Positions 32,188 through 41,356 of a DNA stretch of 64,000 nt are shown piece after piece; within the stretch, counting starts at the first letter, position 1; every line of letters begins with the position of its first letter. The DNA is taken from positions 43,368 through 107,367 of the forward strand of contig CAOYQO010000010.1 of the NCBI GenBank assembly GCA_948566455.1. The letters are read 5' to 3'. The translations under genes and the position numbers were made by a program. The notes beneath the pieces were generated by a model. It searched no databases. It saw nothing but the letters and a program-made list of their open reading frames with translations, and had not been told where the DNA came from. Source of the stretch: an uncultured Phocaeicola sp. (lineage in GTDB: Bacteria > Bacteroidota > Bacteroidia > Bacteroidales > Bacteroidaceae).

Positions 32188-32727
32188 TCAAAATTCACTT
32201 GTTTCCAAGCAACGTACAAACGCACTTGCATCATCTCCCGTGAAATAAAACACAGAAGATGCAGGTTCGTATGTATAGGGGATGAAACGGAACAGCTGGG
32301 CCGCAACGAATTTCTTGTCCTGAGAAATCATATAGTCCATACGTACGTTTCCGTTTGTCTTTACTTTCACGTCATTCCTGGTTTCAAAACCTTTTTTCTC
32401 CAACGCATCCGTCAAAGCCTGTAAATCGCATACATCAAAGAAGCAGGTCCCTTCTTTAGCTACGCTGCCGGTAGGTGCATATACCCATTCCTTGCCTCGC
32501 CAGAAAAAGCGGAATACGGCCCACAGAAACAAAATGGTTCCACCGGCCATAAGCACCATGCTCATGGTGGATGAGGAATCCCCCATCTTTAAAGAGGTTG
32601 CAAATGCACCCGCACCTATCACACAAAGGATAGCGGATATGATAATAGAAGAAACACTAGTACGTTTTACGACATCAGGGTGTGTTGTTGAAAACAAGGT
32701 TGCTTCAGTAGAAACTGTATTACTCAT
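32188..32727 (-). CDS. Membrane protein of unknown function
   Basis: 179 residues. A polar N-terminus, two membrane helices (SIIISAILCVIGAGAFATSL and MSMVLMAGGTILFLWAVFRF) and a cytoplasmic or periplasmic alpha/beta domain of about 95 residues (from EWVYAPTG on, with VAAQLFRFIPYTYEP). No motif was recognised. The frame is intact and the codon use is like that of its neighbours, so I take it to be real. No operon partner is within 100 bp on this strand. Confidence 0.75.
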   Translation of the reverse strand: MSNTVSTEATLFSTTHPDVVKRTSVSSIIISAILCVIGAGAFATSLKMGDSSSTMSMVLMAGGTILFLWAVFRFFWRGKEWVYAPTGSVAKEGTCFFDVCDLQALTDALEKKGFETRNDVKVKTNGNVRMDYMISQDKKFVAAQLFRFIPYTYEPASSVFYFTGDDASAFVRCLETSEF

Positions 32728-32845
32728 AATAATTTAAATTTTATTCTTTACTAATTAAAAATACAATAATTCATACCAAGGTCACATCTCGCCAATCACC
32801 CGGCAAGACAGAACCATGAAAAACAAATTGGTAAAAGAATAAAAG

Positions 32846-33271
32846 CTAAATAAGAATGCGCCTCATACCAAAGATATAGTGCTCGCAAGCACTATCCCAG
32901 GGAAGGGAATAGGAAGAGGCATACACATGGGTATGACAGCTTGCAAGACTGGCCATCCGGGCGGCCATCTTACGCAACAAAATTTTGATAAATTGGGTAG
33001 TCTCCATGGAGGAAAAACGGTACATACGCTCTGCAGAGGCACTGACGCGATGTGCTAAAGTATGAGCGTCCCCAAACTCCATATCTGCTATTCCCTTATT
33101 GCTATCCAAGGGAATGACACGATCTTCATTGATGGAGTGCTGCGGAGTAGTATCCGTATGCTGTACAGTACATACCGTCATTGATGCAGCTGGAACTGCA
33201 TCTACATATTCTGTTCCGGCAAAAGCCAAGGCAAACAGAAAAAATAATATGACTGTAACAAATCCTTTCAT
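32846..33271 (-). CDS. Small exported protein of unknown function
   Basis: 141 residues. An N-terminal hydrophobic signal (MKGFVTVILFFLFALAFAGT) is followed by a polar region with CTVQHTDTTP and a C-terminal half rich in Ser, Ala and Arg (LLRKMAARMASLASCHTHVY). No conserved domain is seen. A -7 box lies at a suitable distance. Could be a Bacteroides-specific secreted or periplasmic protein. Confidence 0.65.
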   Translation of the reverse strand: MKGFVTVILFFLFALAFAGTEYVDAVPAASMTVCTVQHTDTTPQHSINEDRVIPLDSNKGIADMEFGDAHTLAHRVSASAERMYRFSSMETTQFIKILLRKMAARMASLASCHTHVYASSYSLPWDSACEHYIFGMRRILI

Positions 33272-33289
33272 TGCTTACTGTTTGGTTTA

Positions 33290-33297
33290 CAAAGATA
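33290..33297 (-). promoter_or_regulatory. -7 promoter box of the small exported protein gene
   Basis: Minus strand TATCTTTG, 18 nt before the ATG. Confidence 0.5.
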
Positions 33298-33630
33298 ACA
33301 TAAATAGCGTTTTAGGTTTCATTTCATACAATAATTAACACATATCAAAGGTATTTTGTTTTAAGGGAGCTATGAAGGATTATCCAAAATTATGAAGGAT
33401 CGGTTCTCAATTCCTTCATGGTTTCTTCCTGAAAAGCAACAGGTTACCTATCTATGACGGTTTTGAAGGAATTATTCGATGTTTCTAATTCCGACTTTAA
33501 ATTAAAAGCTGTTCTTGTTCTGCATGCCTCGTCCGTATCAAAACTTTTGTAAACAGAACAAGTAATATGCATGTGGACAGAAGCCTCACAGCTTGTTTTC
33601 TCATTACTGCCGGTCAGGGCATAAAATAAA

Positions 33631-33661
33631 AAAAGCCACAGCTTTTATAGCTATGGCTTTT
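33631..33661 (-). terminator. Terminator of the ribosomal-protein/rpoA operon
   Basis: 13-bp stem with one mismatch (33631-33643 with 33649-33661), 5-nt loop. On the minus strand it is followed by TTTATTTTAT, a good intrinsic terminator 21 bp after rplQ. Confidence 0.85.
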
Positions 33662-33681
33662 ATATATATGATGATTACAGA

Positions 33682-34170
33682 TTATTCAGCTTTAGGGGCT
33701 TCCTCTGTAGTTTCAGCTGCCGGTGCTGCAGGAGCTTCTGTAGCGGCTGCACTCTTCTTAGAACGACGAGTACGAGTTGCTTTCTTAGCAGTTGCAGTCT
33801 TAGCCATGTTTTCATCGTAATCTACCAATTCGATAAAGCACATTTCAGCATTATCACCCAAACGATGACCTGTTTTGATGATACGAGTATAACCACCCGG
33901 ACGATCTGCTACTTTTACAGAGATTTCTTTGAACAACTCCGTTACAGCAAACTTATCTTGCAAGTTGCTAAATACAACACGACGTGAATTAGTTGTGTCG
34001 TCTTTAGATTTTGTAATTAAAGGCTCAACGAATTTCTTCAAAGCTTTAGCCTTTGCAACAGTCGTAGTGATTCTTTTGTGCTTGATCAAAGAACAAGCCA
34101 TGTTAGATAACATAGCACTTCTATGAGAAGCAGTACGACCTAAATGATTGAATTTCTTATTATGTCTCAT
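33682..34170 (-). CDS. rplQ: 50S ribosomal protein L17
   Basis: 162 residues. The core (1-122, starting MRHNKKFNHLGRTASHR) is the normal L17 that lies near the peptide exit. The last 40 residues are an Ala/Lys/Glu-rich tail (TKKATRTRRSKKSAA then TEAPAAPAAETTEE), longer than in E. coli L17 (127 residues). It is the last gene of the operon, 3 bp after rpoA. Confidence 0.97.
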   Translation of the reverse strand: MRHNKKFNHLGRTASHRSAMLSNMACSLIKHKRITTTVAKAKALKKFVEPLITKSKDDTTNSRRVVFSNLQDKFAVTELFKEISVKVADRPGGYTRIIKTGHRLGDNAEMCFIELVDYDENMAKTATAKKATRTRRSKKSAAATEAPAAPAAETTEEAPKAE

Positions 34171-34173
34171 TTT

Positions 34174-35166
34174 TTATTCTTTATCTAATTTATATTTAGA
34201 GATATCGGTTCCAAACGACAGATTCAGACCCTCGAGCAAATCATCAAGCTCCGTGAGCGATTTCTTACCGAAGTTTCTGAACTTCAACAGATCTGTCTTG
34301 TTGAACTGTACCAAGTCACCCAATGTTTCCACATCGGCAGCTTTCAAGCAGTTCAAGGCACGAACTGAGAGGTCCATATCAACAAGCTTAGTCTTAAGCA
34401 GCTGGCGCATGTGCAATACTTCTTCATCAAATTCTTCATTGCCGTCCACATCGGATGTTTCAAGAGTAATCTTTTCATCAGAGAACAACATGAAATGATA
34501 AATCAATATTTTAGCGGCTTCTTTCAAAGCTTCCTTCGGGTGAATGGAACCATCGGTAGTAATTTCCAATACCAGCTTTTCGTAGTCAGTCTTCTGTTCA
34601 ACACGGAAGTTTTCCACCTGATATTTTACATTACGTATCGGTGTGTAAATAGAATCGATAGGAATTACATTAACATCGGTACAATATTCGCGGTTTTCGT
34701 CGGCCGGAACATACCCTCTACCTTTATTAATGGTAATGTCCATCTGCATTGTTGCTTTTGAATCTAAATGGCAAATAACCAATTCAGGATTTAACACTTC
34801 AAATCCAGTCAAATACTTACTTATATCACCTGCCTTAAATTCACTAGAATTCTCAACGGTAATGCTTACCTTTTCATTTTCGAACTCTTCTACTACTTGC
34901 TTAAATCTGACTTGCTTCAGATTTAAGATAATGTTGGTCACGTCTTCTTTAACACCGGATACAGATGCGAACTCATGTTCTACACCTTCGATCTTAATCG
35001 TGTTGATTGCAAATCCTTCCAATGAAGAAAGAAGAATACGGCGTAAAGCATTACCTACGGTAATACCGAAACCGGGTTCGAGTGGACGGAACTCAAATTT
35101 TCCAAATCTGGAGTCCGCTTCCAACATTAATACTTTATCAGGTTTTTGAAATGCTAATATCGCCAT
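34174..35166 (-). CDS. rpoA: RNA polymerase alpha subunit
   Basis: 330 residues. The N-terminal domain for dimerisation and for binding beta/beta' includes FEFRPLEPGFGITVGNALRR. The C-terminal domain, which contacts upstream DNA and activators, includes LNCLKAADVETLGDLVQF and FGKKSLTELDDLLEGL. Both are complete. Located between rpsD and rplQ as in most bacteria. Confidence 0.98.
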   Translation of the reverse strand: MAILAFQKPDKVLMLEADSRFGKFEFRPLEPGFGITVGNALRRILLSSLEGFAINTIKIEGVEHEFASVSGVKEDVTNIILNLKQVRFKQVVEEFENEKVSITVENSSEFKAGDISKYLTGFEVLNPELVICHLDSKATMQMDITINKGRGYVPADENREYCTDVNVIPIDSIYTPIRNVKYQVENFRVEQKTDYEKLVLEITTDGSIHPKEALKEAAKILIYHFMLFSDEKITLETSDVDGNEEFDEEVLHMRQLLKTKLVDMDLSVRALNCLKAADVETLGDLVQFNKTDLLKFRNFGKKSLTELDDLLEGLNLSFGTDISKYKLDKE

Positions 35167-35177
35167 GAAATTAATTA

Positions 35178-35783
35178 TTATTTAGAGTACAATTCAACGA
35201 TCAAGTGTTCTTTAATGTTTTCAGGAATGTCTGCTCTTTCAGGTATATGCAACAACTTACCTACCTTAGAACTTTCATCCCACTCCAACCAAGGATATTT
35301 GCTGTGATTGAATCCTGCAAGTGAATTAGCAATCACTTCCAAAGATTTAGATCTTTCGCGTACACCCACAATCTGACCGGGTTTTACAGAGAATGAAGGA
35401 ATATTAACTACCTTTCCATCTACTGTAATGTGCTTGTGACTTACTAACTGACGGGCAGCAGCACGAGTCGGAGCAATACCCAAACGGAACACCACGTTGT
35501 CAAGACGAGCCTCTAAACTCTGCAACAAGATTTCACCGGTAATACCGTTAGCACTTGCAGCCTTTTCAAACAGGTTACGGAATTGTTTTTCCAATACACC
35601 GTAAGTATATTTAGCTTTTTGTTTTTCTGCCAACATGACACCATACTCAGAAGTCTTTCTTCTTCTGTTGTTACCATGTTGTCCGGGAGGATAATTCTTC
35701 TTAGATAAAACTTTATCTGCTCCAAAGATTCCTTCACCGAATTTACGGGCAATTCTTGATTTTGGTCCAGTATATCTAGCCAT
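35178..35783 (-). CDS. rpsD: 30S ribosomal protein S4
   Basis: 201 residues. It nucleates 30S assembly on 16S rRNA. The S4 RNA-binding domain lies at about 92-155 (ARLDNVVFRLGIAPTRAAAR). The N-terminus MARYTGPKSRIARKFGEGIF lacks zinc cysteines, the C-minus form. A gap of 116 bp separates it from rpsK, the longest within the alpha part of the operon. Confidence 0.98.
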   Translation of the reverse strand: MARYTGPKSRIARKFGEGIFGADKVLSKKNYPPGQHGNNRRRKTSEYGVMLAEKQKAKYTYGVLEKQFRNLFEKAASANGITGEILLQSLEARLDNVVFRLGIAPTRAAARQLVSHKHITVDGKVVNIPSFSVKPGQIVGVRERSKSLEVIANSLAGFNHSKYPWLEWDESSKVGKLLHIPERADIPENIKEHLIVELYSK

Positions 35784-35899
35784 TTCTTTTTCTAATTTAA
35801 TTGTTACTAATGAACTTAATTTGTTGCAGCCGCGATTACAGAAAGGAAGTGCAATCCATTATTAACAAAATCAAGTTACATATAAAAATAGGTTATCTA

Positions 35900-36289
35900 T
35901 TAAACTCTTCTTCTTTTCGGAGGACGACAACCGTTGTGCGGAAGCGGAGTTACATCAATAATTTCAGTAACCTCGATACCAGCTCCGTGAACAGTTCTGA
36001 TAGCAGACTCACGTCCGTTTCCAGGACCCTTTACATAAGCTTTCACCTTTCTCAGGCCAAGATCAAACGCTACCTTAGCGCAATCTTGTGCAGCCATCTG
36101 TGCTGCATAAGGAGTGTTCTTCTTAGAACCTCTAAATCCCATCTTACCTGCAGAAGACCATGAGATAATCTGACCTTCACTATTTGCCAGAGATACAATG
36201 ATGTTGTTGAATGAAGAATGAACATGCAACTGTCCATTAGCGTCAACCTTCACATTTCTCTTCTTAGCTGCGACTGTTTTTTTTGCCAT
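35900..36289 (-). CDS. rpsK: 30S ribosomal protein S11
   Basis: 129 residues, full length. It forms part of the platform around the 3' end of 16S rRNA and the Shine-Dalgarno cleft. The conserved end PLPHNGCRPPKRRRV is present, with VKGPGNGRESAIR in the middle. Confidence 0.98.
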   Translation of the reverse strand: MAKKTVAAKKRNVKVDANGQLHVHSSFNNIIVSLANSEGQIISWSSAGKMGFRGSKKNTPYAAQMAAQDCAKVAFDLGLRKVKAYVKGPGNGRESAIRTVHGAGIEVTEIIDVTPLPHNGCRPPKRRRV

Positions 36290-36300
36290 ATCAACAATTA

Positions 36301-36681
36301 TTATTTAGTAGCTTTTTTCTTATTTGCAACTGTTTTCTTTCTTCCCTTACGTGTACGAGCGTTGTTCTTAGTGCTCTGGCCACGAACCGGCAGACCAATA
36401 CGGTGACGTACACCACGATAGCAACCAATATCCATTAATCGCTTAATGTTTAATTGCACTTCTGAACGAAGATCACCTTCTACTTTGTATTCAGCACCAA
36501 TGATTTCACGAATTTTAGCAGCCTGGTCATCTGTCCAGTCTTTTACTTTCACATCTCTGTCAACACCAGCCTTATCCAAGATTTTTGCTGAACTACTGCG
36601 TCCAATACCATATACATAGGTTAACGCAATCTCGCCTCTCTTATTCTGAGGCAAATCTACACCAACTATTCTTATAGCCAT
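36301..36681 (-). CDS. rpsM: 30S ribosomal protein S13
   Basis: 126 residues. A head protein contacting P-site tRNA and the B1 bridges. MAIRIVGVDLPQNKRGEIAL opens the protein, and RGVRHRIGLPVRGQSTKNNA is the tRNA-contact region before a lysine-rich tail. Confidence 0.98.
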   Translation of the reverse strand: MAIRIVGVDLPQNKRGEIALTYVYGIGRSSSAKILDKAGVDRDVKVKDWTDDQAAKIREIIGAEYKVEGDLRSEVQLNIKRLMDIGCYRGVRHRIGLPVRGQSTKNNARTRKGRKKTVANKKKATK

Positions 36682-36714
36682 ATACTAAATTATTTTTTTT
36701 GCAAAAATAATAAA

Positions 36715-36831
36715 TTATCCTTGACGTTGTTTATACTTAGGATTTTTCTTGTTAATAACATACAAACGGCCATTTCGTCTAACGATTTTGCATTCCGGCG
36801 TACGTTTCTTTAATGATGCTCTTACTTTCAT
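36715..36831 (-). CDS. rpmJ: 50S ribosomal protein L36
   Basis: 38 residues, from ATG at 36829-36831 to TAA at 36715-36717: MKVRASLKKRTPECKIVRRN and so on, ending KNPKYKQRQG. Only one cysteine remains, so the usual zinc site of L36 is missing (C-minus form). Placed between infA and rpsM as expected. Confidence 0.96.
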   Translation of the reverse strand: MKVRASLKKRTPECKIVRRNGRLYVINKKNPKYKQRQG

Positions 36832-36845
36832 ATCTTATTTCTTTT

Positions 36846-37064
36846 TTATTTATATCTAAAAACGATTCTTCCTTTAGATAAGTCATAAGGAGACATCTCT
36901 ACTCTGACCTTATCCCCGGGTAATATTTTAATGTAATGCATTCTCATCTTGCCAGAGATATGAGCAGTAATCTCATGCCCGTTTTCTAGCTCAACACGAA
37001 ACATTGCATTAGACAATGCTTCAACTATAACTCCATCTTGTTCTATTGCGGATTGCTTTGCCAT
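36846..37064 (-). CDS. infA: Translation initiation factor IF-1
   Basis: 72 residues, a single OB-fold S1-type domain that blocks the A site during initiation. The motif ALSNAMFRVELENGHEITAH and the end GRIVFRYK are standard. The spacing to map is 1 bp, so they are coupled. Confidence 0.98.
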   Translation of the reverse strand: MAKQSAIEQDGVIVEALSNAMFRVELENGHEITAHISGKMRMHYIKILPGDKVRVEMSPYDLSKGRIVFRYK

Positions 37065-37065
37065 A

Positions 37066-37863
37066 TTAAATTGCTTTATCTCCTAATACTTGTTCGACAT
37101 ATTCAAATGAGGACAAAATATCTGCCTTCCCAACTCCTATTGCAACTGTATGCTCAAAGTGAGCGGCACATTTCCTATCGCGTGTACGCACTGTCCATCC
37201 ATCTCTTTCCATTACTATCTGGCGGGAACCCAATGTTATCATCGGTTCGATGGCAATGCACATACCCTTTTTCAACTGAGTGCCGTATCCTCTTTTTCCA
37301 TAATTGGGTACCTGCGGATCTTCATGCATATCTTTTCCAATACCATGACCTACGAATTCTCTTACCACACCATAGGAATTAGCCTCGCAATGTTGCTGGA
37401 CAGCAAAACCTATATCACCCAAACGCTTTCCATGAATGGCATTCTCTATACCTAAATATAAAGCTTCTTTTGTTGTCTTCAAAAGTTTCAAGACCTCAGG
37501 ATCAACTTCTCCTACACAGAAGGTATAAGCTGAATCCCCACAAAACCCATTCATATAAGTACCACAATCAACAGAAACAATATCACCTTCTTTCAAAGGG
37601 ATATCATTGGGAATACCGTGTACAACCTGATCATTTACCGAAGTACACAAGGTACTGGGAAACGGATCACCATACTGATTGGGAAAACCTTTAAAAGTAG
37701 GAACAGCTCCATTATCTCTAATAAACTCTTCAGCCACCTTGTCAAGTTCCTTAGTTGTCACACCGGGTTTTATCAATTTAGCAACTTCAGCCAGAGTCCT
37801 ACCTACAAGTAGGTTACTCTGACGAAGCAGCTCTATCTCATCATCTGTCTTAAGAAATATCAT
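37066..37863 (-). CDS. map: Methionine aminopeptidase, type I
   Basis: 265 residues. It removes the initiator methionine from new proteins. The five metal ligands are visible: D99 and D110 (VSVDCGTYMNGFCGD), H173 (GHGIGKDMHED), E206 (IAIEPM) and E237 (HFEHTV). H82 in VVHGIPN is the conserved substrate-binding histidine. It lies between secY and infA, a common Bacteroidetes and Firmicutes order. Confidence 0.97.
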   Translation of the reverse strand: MIFLKTDDEIELLRQSNLLVGRTLAEVAKLIKPGVTTKELDKVAEEFIRDNGAVPTFKGFPNQYGDPFPSTLCTSVNDQVVHGIPNDIPLKEGDIVSVDCGTYMNGFCGDSAYTFCVGEVDPEVLKLLKTTKEALYLGIENAIHGKRLGDIGFAVQQHCEANSYGVVREFVGHGIGKDMHEDPQVPNYGKRGYGTQLKKGMCIAIEPMITLGSRQIVMERDGWTVRTRDRKCAAHFEHTVAIGVGKADILSSFEYVEQVLGDKAI

Positions 37864-37873
37864 CTCAGACTAA

Positions 37874-39220
37874 TTAATATGCAGCAACATTACCAGCACG
37901 CCCCTTGATTCTTCCGGAATTTAACAATCCGTCGTAATGGCGCATCAGCAAATGACTTTCTACCTGTTGGAGTGTATCCAATACAACACCTACAAGAATC
38001 AATAAGGATGTACCACCGAAGAACTGGGCGAACTCAGCTTTTACTCCAAAAATACCGGCAAATGCAGGCATGATGGCTACAAGAGCCAAGAATATAGAAC
38101 CCGGCAGAGTAATACGAGACATGATCGCATCTATATACTCAGCTGTATTCTTACCTGGTTTTATTCCCGGAATAAAACCATTATTTCTCTTCATATCTTC
38201 TGCCATCTGGTTAGGATTAATTGTTATTGCAGTATAGAAGTATGTAAACACAATAATCAATATTGCAAAAACAAAATTATACCAGAAGCTAGTATGATCT
38301 ACAAATGCACGTACAATACCACTTGCTGTTGCAGCATTTGAGAAACCTACCAATGTAATAGGGATAAACATGATTGCCTGGGCAAAGATGATAGGCATTA
38401 CATTCGCAGCATTCACCTTTAAAGGAATATATTGTCTTGCACCACCATATTGTTTGTTTCCTACAATACGTTTCGCATACTGTACGGGAACTTTGCGGAC
38501 GCCTTGAACCAGCAAAATTGCTGCTGCAATAACGAACAACAAAAATACTATTTCCAACAAAAACATGATGATACCACCTGCACCCGGAGAAGCCAGACGA
38601 GAAACAAACTCTTGGAATAAAGATTGTGGCAGACGGGCAATAATACCAATCAAAATGATGAATGATATACCATTACCTATCCCCTTATCTGTTATTCTTT
38701 CTCCAAGCCACAGAATAAACATACTTCCAGCTGCCAAAATGATGGTAGAAGTAATTATAAAGAATGTCCAATCTAATGAAGCATTAAGTGATGGTCCGGC
38801 TTGCATCTTAAGGTTAAGCAAGTATGAGGGAGCTTGGAAAACCAAAATTGCAATTGTCAATATACGAGTATACTGATTGATTTTTCTTCTACCACTTTCA
38901 CCTTCACGCTGGATTTTCTGAAAGTAGGGAACAGCAATCGCCAAAAGCTGAATTACAATTGATGCCGAGATATATGGCATGATTCCCAATGCAAAAATAG
39001 ATGCATTGGAAAACGCTCCTCCAGAGAACATGTTTAACAAGGCTAACAAACCTTCACTCGTTTGTTTATGCAACTGAGTTAACATAGCAGGGTTAATACC
39101 TGGCAGAACCACGTAAGAACCAAACCTGTAAATTGCAACAAATAATATAGTAATGAGGATCCTTTGTCTCAGATCCTCAATTTTCCATATATTCTTTAAT
39201 GTTTCAATAGATTTTCTCAT
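37874..39220 (-). CDS. secY: Protein translocase subunit SecY
   Basis: 448 residues. Forms the protein-conducting channel of the inner membrane with SecE and SecG. Ten hydrophobic segments are visible, with FGSYVVLPGINP before a glycine-rich plug region (LLNMFSGGAFSNASIFALGI), and PGIKPGKNTAEYI in the cytoplasmic loop that contacts SecA and the ribosome. Confidence 0.98.
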   Translation of the reverse strand: MRKSIETLKNIWKIEDLRQRILITILFVAIYRFGSYVVLPGINPAMLTQLHKQTSEGLLALLNMFSGGAFSNASIFALGIMPYISASIVIQLLAIAVPYFQKIQREGESGRRKINQYTRILTIAILVFQAPSYLLNLKMQAGPSLNASLDWTFFIITSTIILAAGSMFILWLGERITDKGIGNGISFIILIGIIARLPQSLFQEFVSRLASPGAGGIIMFLLEIVFLLFVIAAAILLVQGVRKVPVQYAKRIVGNKQYGGARQYIPLKVNAANVMPIIFAQAIMFIPITLVGFSNAATASGIVRAFVDHTSFWYNFVFAILIIVFTYFYTAITINPNQMAEDMKRNNGFIPGIKPGKNTAEYIDAIMSRITLPGSIFLALVAIMPAFAGIFGVKAEFAQFFGGTSLLILVGVVLDTLQQVESHLLMRHYDGLLNSGRIKGRAGNVAAY

Positions 39221-39224
39221 TGAA

Positions 39225-39671
39225 TCAGAGTTTTACTGCATTACCACCAACAGCTTCGATTGCAGCTACCGCACTCTTTGAAAAAGCATTAGCTTCCACA
39301 TCAAGCTTAGTAGTCAAACTACCGTTACCTAGTACTTTTACCAATTGATTAGAAGAAATGAAACCAGCTTCAATAAAGTCATTCATACCTACCTTAGTCA
39401 GATTCTTAGCTTCAGCCAATTTCTGAATAGTTTCAAGGTTAATAGCTTTATATTCTACACGGTTAATATTCTTAAAACCAAACTTCGGAACACGACGTTG
39501 AAGAGGCATCTGTCCACCTTCAAAACCAATCTTCTTTGAATAACCTGATCTTGATTTAGCACCTTTATGACCTCTTGTAGAAGTACCACCCAAACCAGAT
39601 CCCGGGCCACGGCCAATTCTTTTTCTAGTCTTTGTAGATCCTTCTGCAGGTTTTAAATTACTTAAATTCAT
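39225..39671 (-). CDS. rplO: 50S ribosomal protein L15
   Basis: 148 residues. The glycine-rich start (KRIGRGPGSGLGGTSTRGHK) and GFEGGQMPLQRRVPKFGFKN are typical. It assembles late into the central 50S. Four bp separate its stop from secY. Confidence 0.98.
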   Translation of the reverse strand: MNLSNLKPAEGSTKTRKRIGRGPGSGLGGTSTRGHKGAKSRSGYSKKIGFEGGQMPLQRRVPKFGFKNINRVEYKAINLETIQKLAEAKNLTKVGMNDFIEAGFISSNQLVKVLGNGSLTTKLDVEANAFSKSAVAAIEAVGGNAVKL

Positions 39672-39701
39672 ATCGTAATTAGTTTTTTTATTAACAATGA
39701 A

Positions 39702-39878
39702 TTACTTAACGATGGCAACCAGGTGTTTTACCTTTTCAACCATTCCCAGAATAGAAGGAGTTGCTTCGTGCTCAACCACACGATTCATCTTGCGAAGTCC
39801 CAGCGCATCGAGTACTCTCTTTTGATCAGCAGGAGCACCAATTCTACTTTTTACTTGTTTAATCTTAATAGTTGACAT
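39702..39878 (-). CDS. rpmD: 50S ribosomal protein L30
   Basis: 58 residues, from ATG at 39876-39878 to TAA at 39702-39704: MSTIKIKQVKSRIGAPADQK and onwards, with LGLRKMNRVVEHE and a final MVEKVKHLVAIVK. Between rpsE and rplO, as in other spc operons. Confidence 0.97.
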   Translation of the reverse strand: MSTIKIKQVKSRIGAPADQKRVLDALGLRKMNRVVEHEATPSILGMVEKVKHLVAIVK

Positions 39879-39887
39879 AATTCCTCC

Positions 39888-40403
39888 TTATCCTCTAAAT
39901 ACTTTTTCCATACTTACGCCTCTGTTCTGAGCAACCATACGGGCATCTCTCATCTCGCCCAAAGCTAAAATAGTAGCTTTTACCAAGTTGTGCGGATTAG
40001 AAGAACCTTTTGACTTAGCCAAAACGTCTGTAACACCCACACTTTCCAAAACAGCACGCATCGCACCACCTGCTACCACACCAGTACCGGTAGAAGCCGG
40101 CTTGATGAATACTTCAGCACCACCAAATTTAGCCGACTGTTCATGAGGAACTGTACCTTTCAATACAGGAACACGAGTCAAGTTCTTTTTAGCTGCTTCA
40201 ACACCTTTAGCAATAGCAGCTGTTACTTCACCTGCTTTACCAAGGCCCCAACCAATAATACCGTCTTCGTTTCCAACAACGACAATTGCAGAGAAGCTGA
40301 ATGTTCTACCACCCTTTGTTACCTTTGTAACACGGTTGATAGCAACCAATCTGTCTTTTAACTCTATATCGTTAGTTATCTTAACTCTATTATTAACTGC
40401 CAT
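39888..40403 (-). CDS. rpsE: 30S ribosomal protein S5
   Basis: 171 residues. A proof-reading and mRNA-entry protein. The double-stranded RNA-binding-like domain (DRLVAINRVTKVTKGGRTFSF) and the C-terminal domain (RAVLESVGVTDVLAKSKGSS) are complete. Confidence 0.98.
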   Translation of the reverse strand: MAVNNRVKITNDIELKDRLVAINRVTKVTKGGRTFSFSAIVVVGNEDGIIGWGLGKAGEVTAAIAKGVEAAKKNLTRVPVLKGTVPHEQSAKFGGAEVFIKPASTGTGVVAGGAMRAVLESVGVTDVLAKSKGSSNPHNLVKATILALGEMRDARMVAQNRGVSMEKVFRG

Positions 40404-40409
40404 AATTGA

Positions 40410-40751
40410 TTAAAATTTAAGTCCACCGTTACGAGCAGCGTCAGCTACTTCTTTTATTCTCCCATGATACAAGTAACCATTACGGTCGAATACGACAGTC
40501 GTAATACCAGCTTCCTGAGCCTTCTTGGCAATCAGTTCACCAACTTTAGCAGCCTGTTCTTTCTTAGGCATAGCTTCCATTCCCAAAGATGAAGCTGCAG
40601 CCAAAGTTCTACCAGACAAGTCATCGATAACTTGAACGTAAATCTGCTTGTTACTTCTAAACACACTCATACGCGGACGTTCAGTAGTACCTGAAATCTT
40701 ATTGCGTACTCTATATTTGATCTTGATTCGTCTTTCTAATTTTGTTGTCAT
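40410..40751 (-). CDS. rplR: 50S ribosomal protein L18
   Basis: 113 residues. It binds 5S rRNA. RPRMSVFRSNKQIYVQVIDD and the end VFDRNGYLYHGRIKEVADAA are diagnostic. Confidence 0.98.
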   Translation of the reverse strand: MTTKLERRIKIKYRVRNKISGTTERPRMSVFRSNKQIYVQVIDDLSGRTLAAASSLGMEAMPKKEQAAKVGELIAKKAQEAGITTVVFDRNGYLYHGRIKEVADAARNGGLKF

Positions 40752-40772
40752 GATAATACAATTTTATGTAAA

Positions 40773-41342
40773 TTATTTAGCACCGGCTGACTTACCAGAC
40801 TTTCTACGAATTTCTTCGCCAACAAACTTAATACCTTTACCTTTATAAGGTTCCGGCTTACGGAAAGAACGTATTTTTGAACAAACCTGACCCAGCAGTT
40901 GTTTGTCACAAGATTCCAATATAATAAGAGGGTTCTTATTTCTTTCTGACTTAGTTTCTACCTTGATTTCAGGAGGTAACTGCATAAAGATATTATGAGT
41001 ATAACCCAAAGCGAAATCAATAATATTACCATTGTTTGAAGCACGGTAACCTACACCGACAAGTTCCAGTTCTTTCTTATAACCTTCAGAAACACCAATA
41101 ACCATGTTGTTAACCAAAGAACGATACAAGCCATGAAAAGCATGTCTTTGTTTTACGTTATCCAACATCGCGTTTTCGTTTTCTGTCAACATCACATGTC
41201 CATCTTCAATTGCAACATTGATAGAAGGATCAACAAATTGGCTAAGTTCGCCTTTAGGACCTTTTACAGTAACTACATTATCCTTCAGAGTAACTGTTAC
41301 TCCAGTGGGAATACTAATGGGTAATTTTCCTATTCTTGACAT
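40773..41342 (-). CDS. rplF: 50S ribosomal protein L6
   Basis: 189 residues, two L6 repeats. It starts MSRIGKLPISIPTGVTV and ends with PEPYKGKGIKFVGEEIRRK, the conserved rRNA-contact loop near the factor-binding site. Confidence 0.98.
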   Translation of the reverse strand: MSRIGKLPISIPTGVTVTLKDNVVTVKGPKGELSQFVDPSINVAIEDGHVMLTENENAMLDNVKQRHAFHGLYRSLVNNMVIGVSEGYKKELELVGVGYRASNNGNIIDFALGYTHNIFMQLPPEIKVETKSERNKNPLIILESCDKQLLGQVCSKIRSFRKPEPYKGKGIKFVGEEIRRKSGKSAGAK

Positions 41343-41356
41343 TGCTTATCCTCCTA

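Larger units (their letters stand above)
33272..33681. other. Intergenic region downstream of rplQ
   Basis: 410 bp with the promoter box of the small exported protein gene, an 8-bp inverted repeat (33392-33399 with 33412-33419) and the terminator of the ribosomal operon. No gene was seen. Confidence 0.65.
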
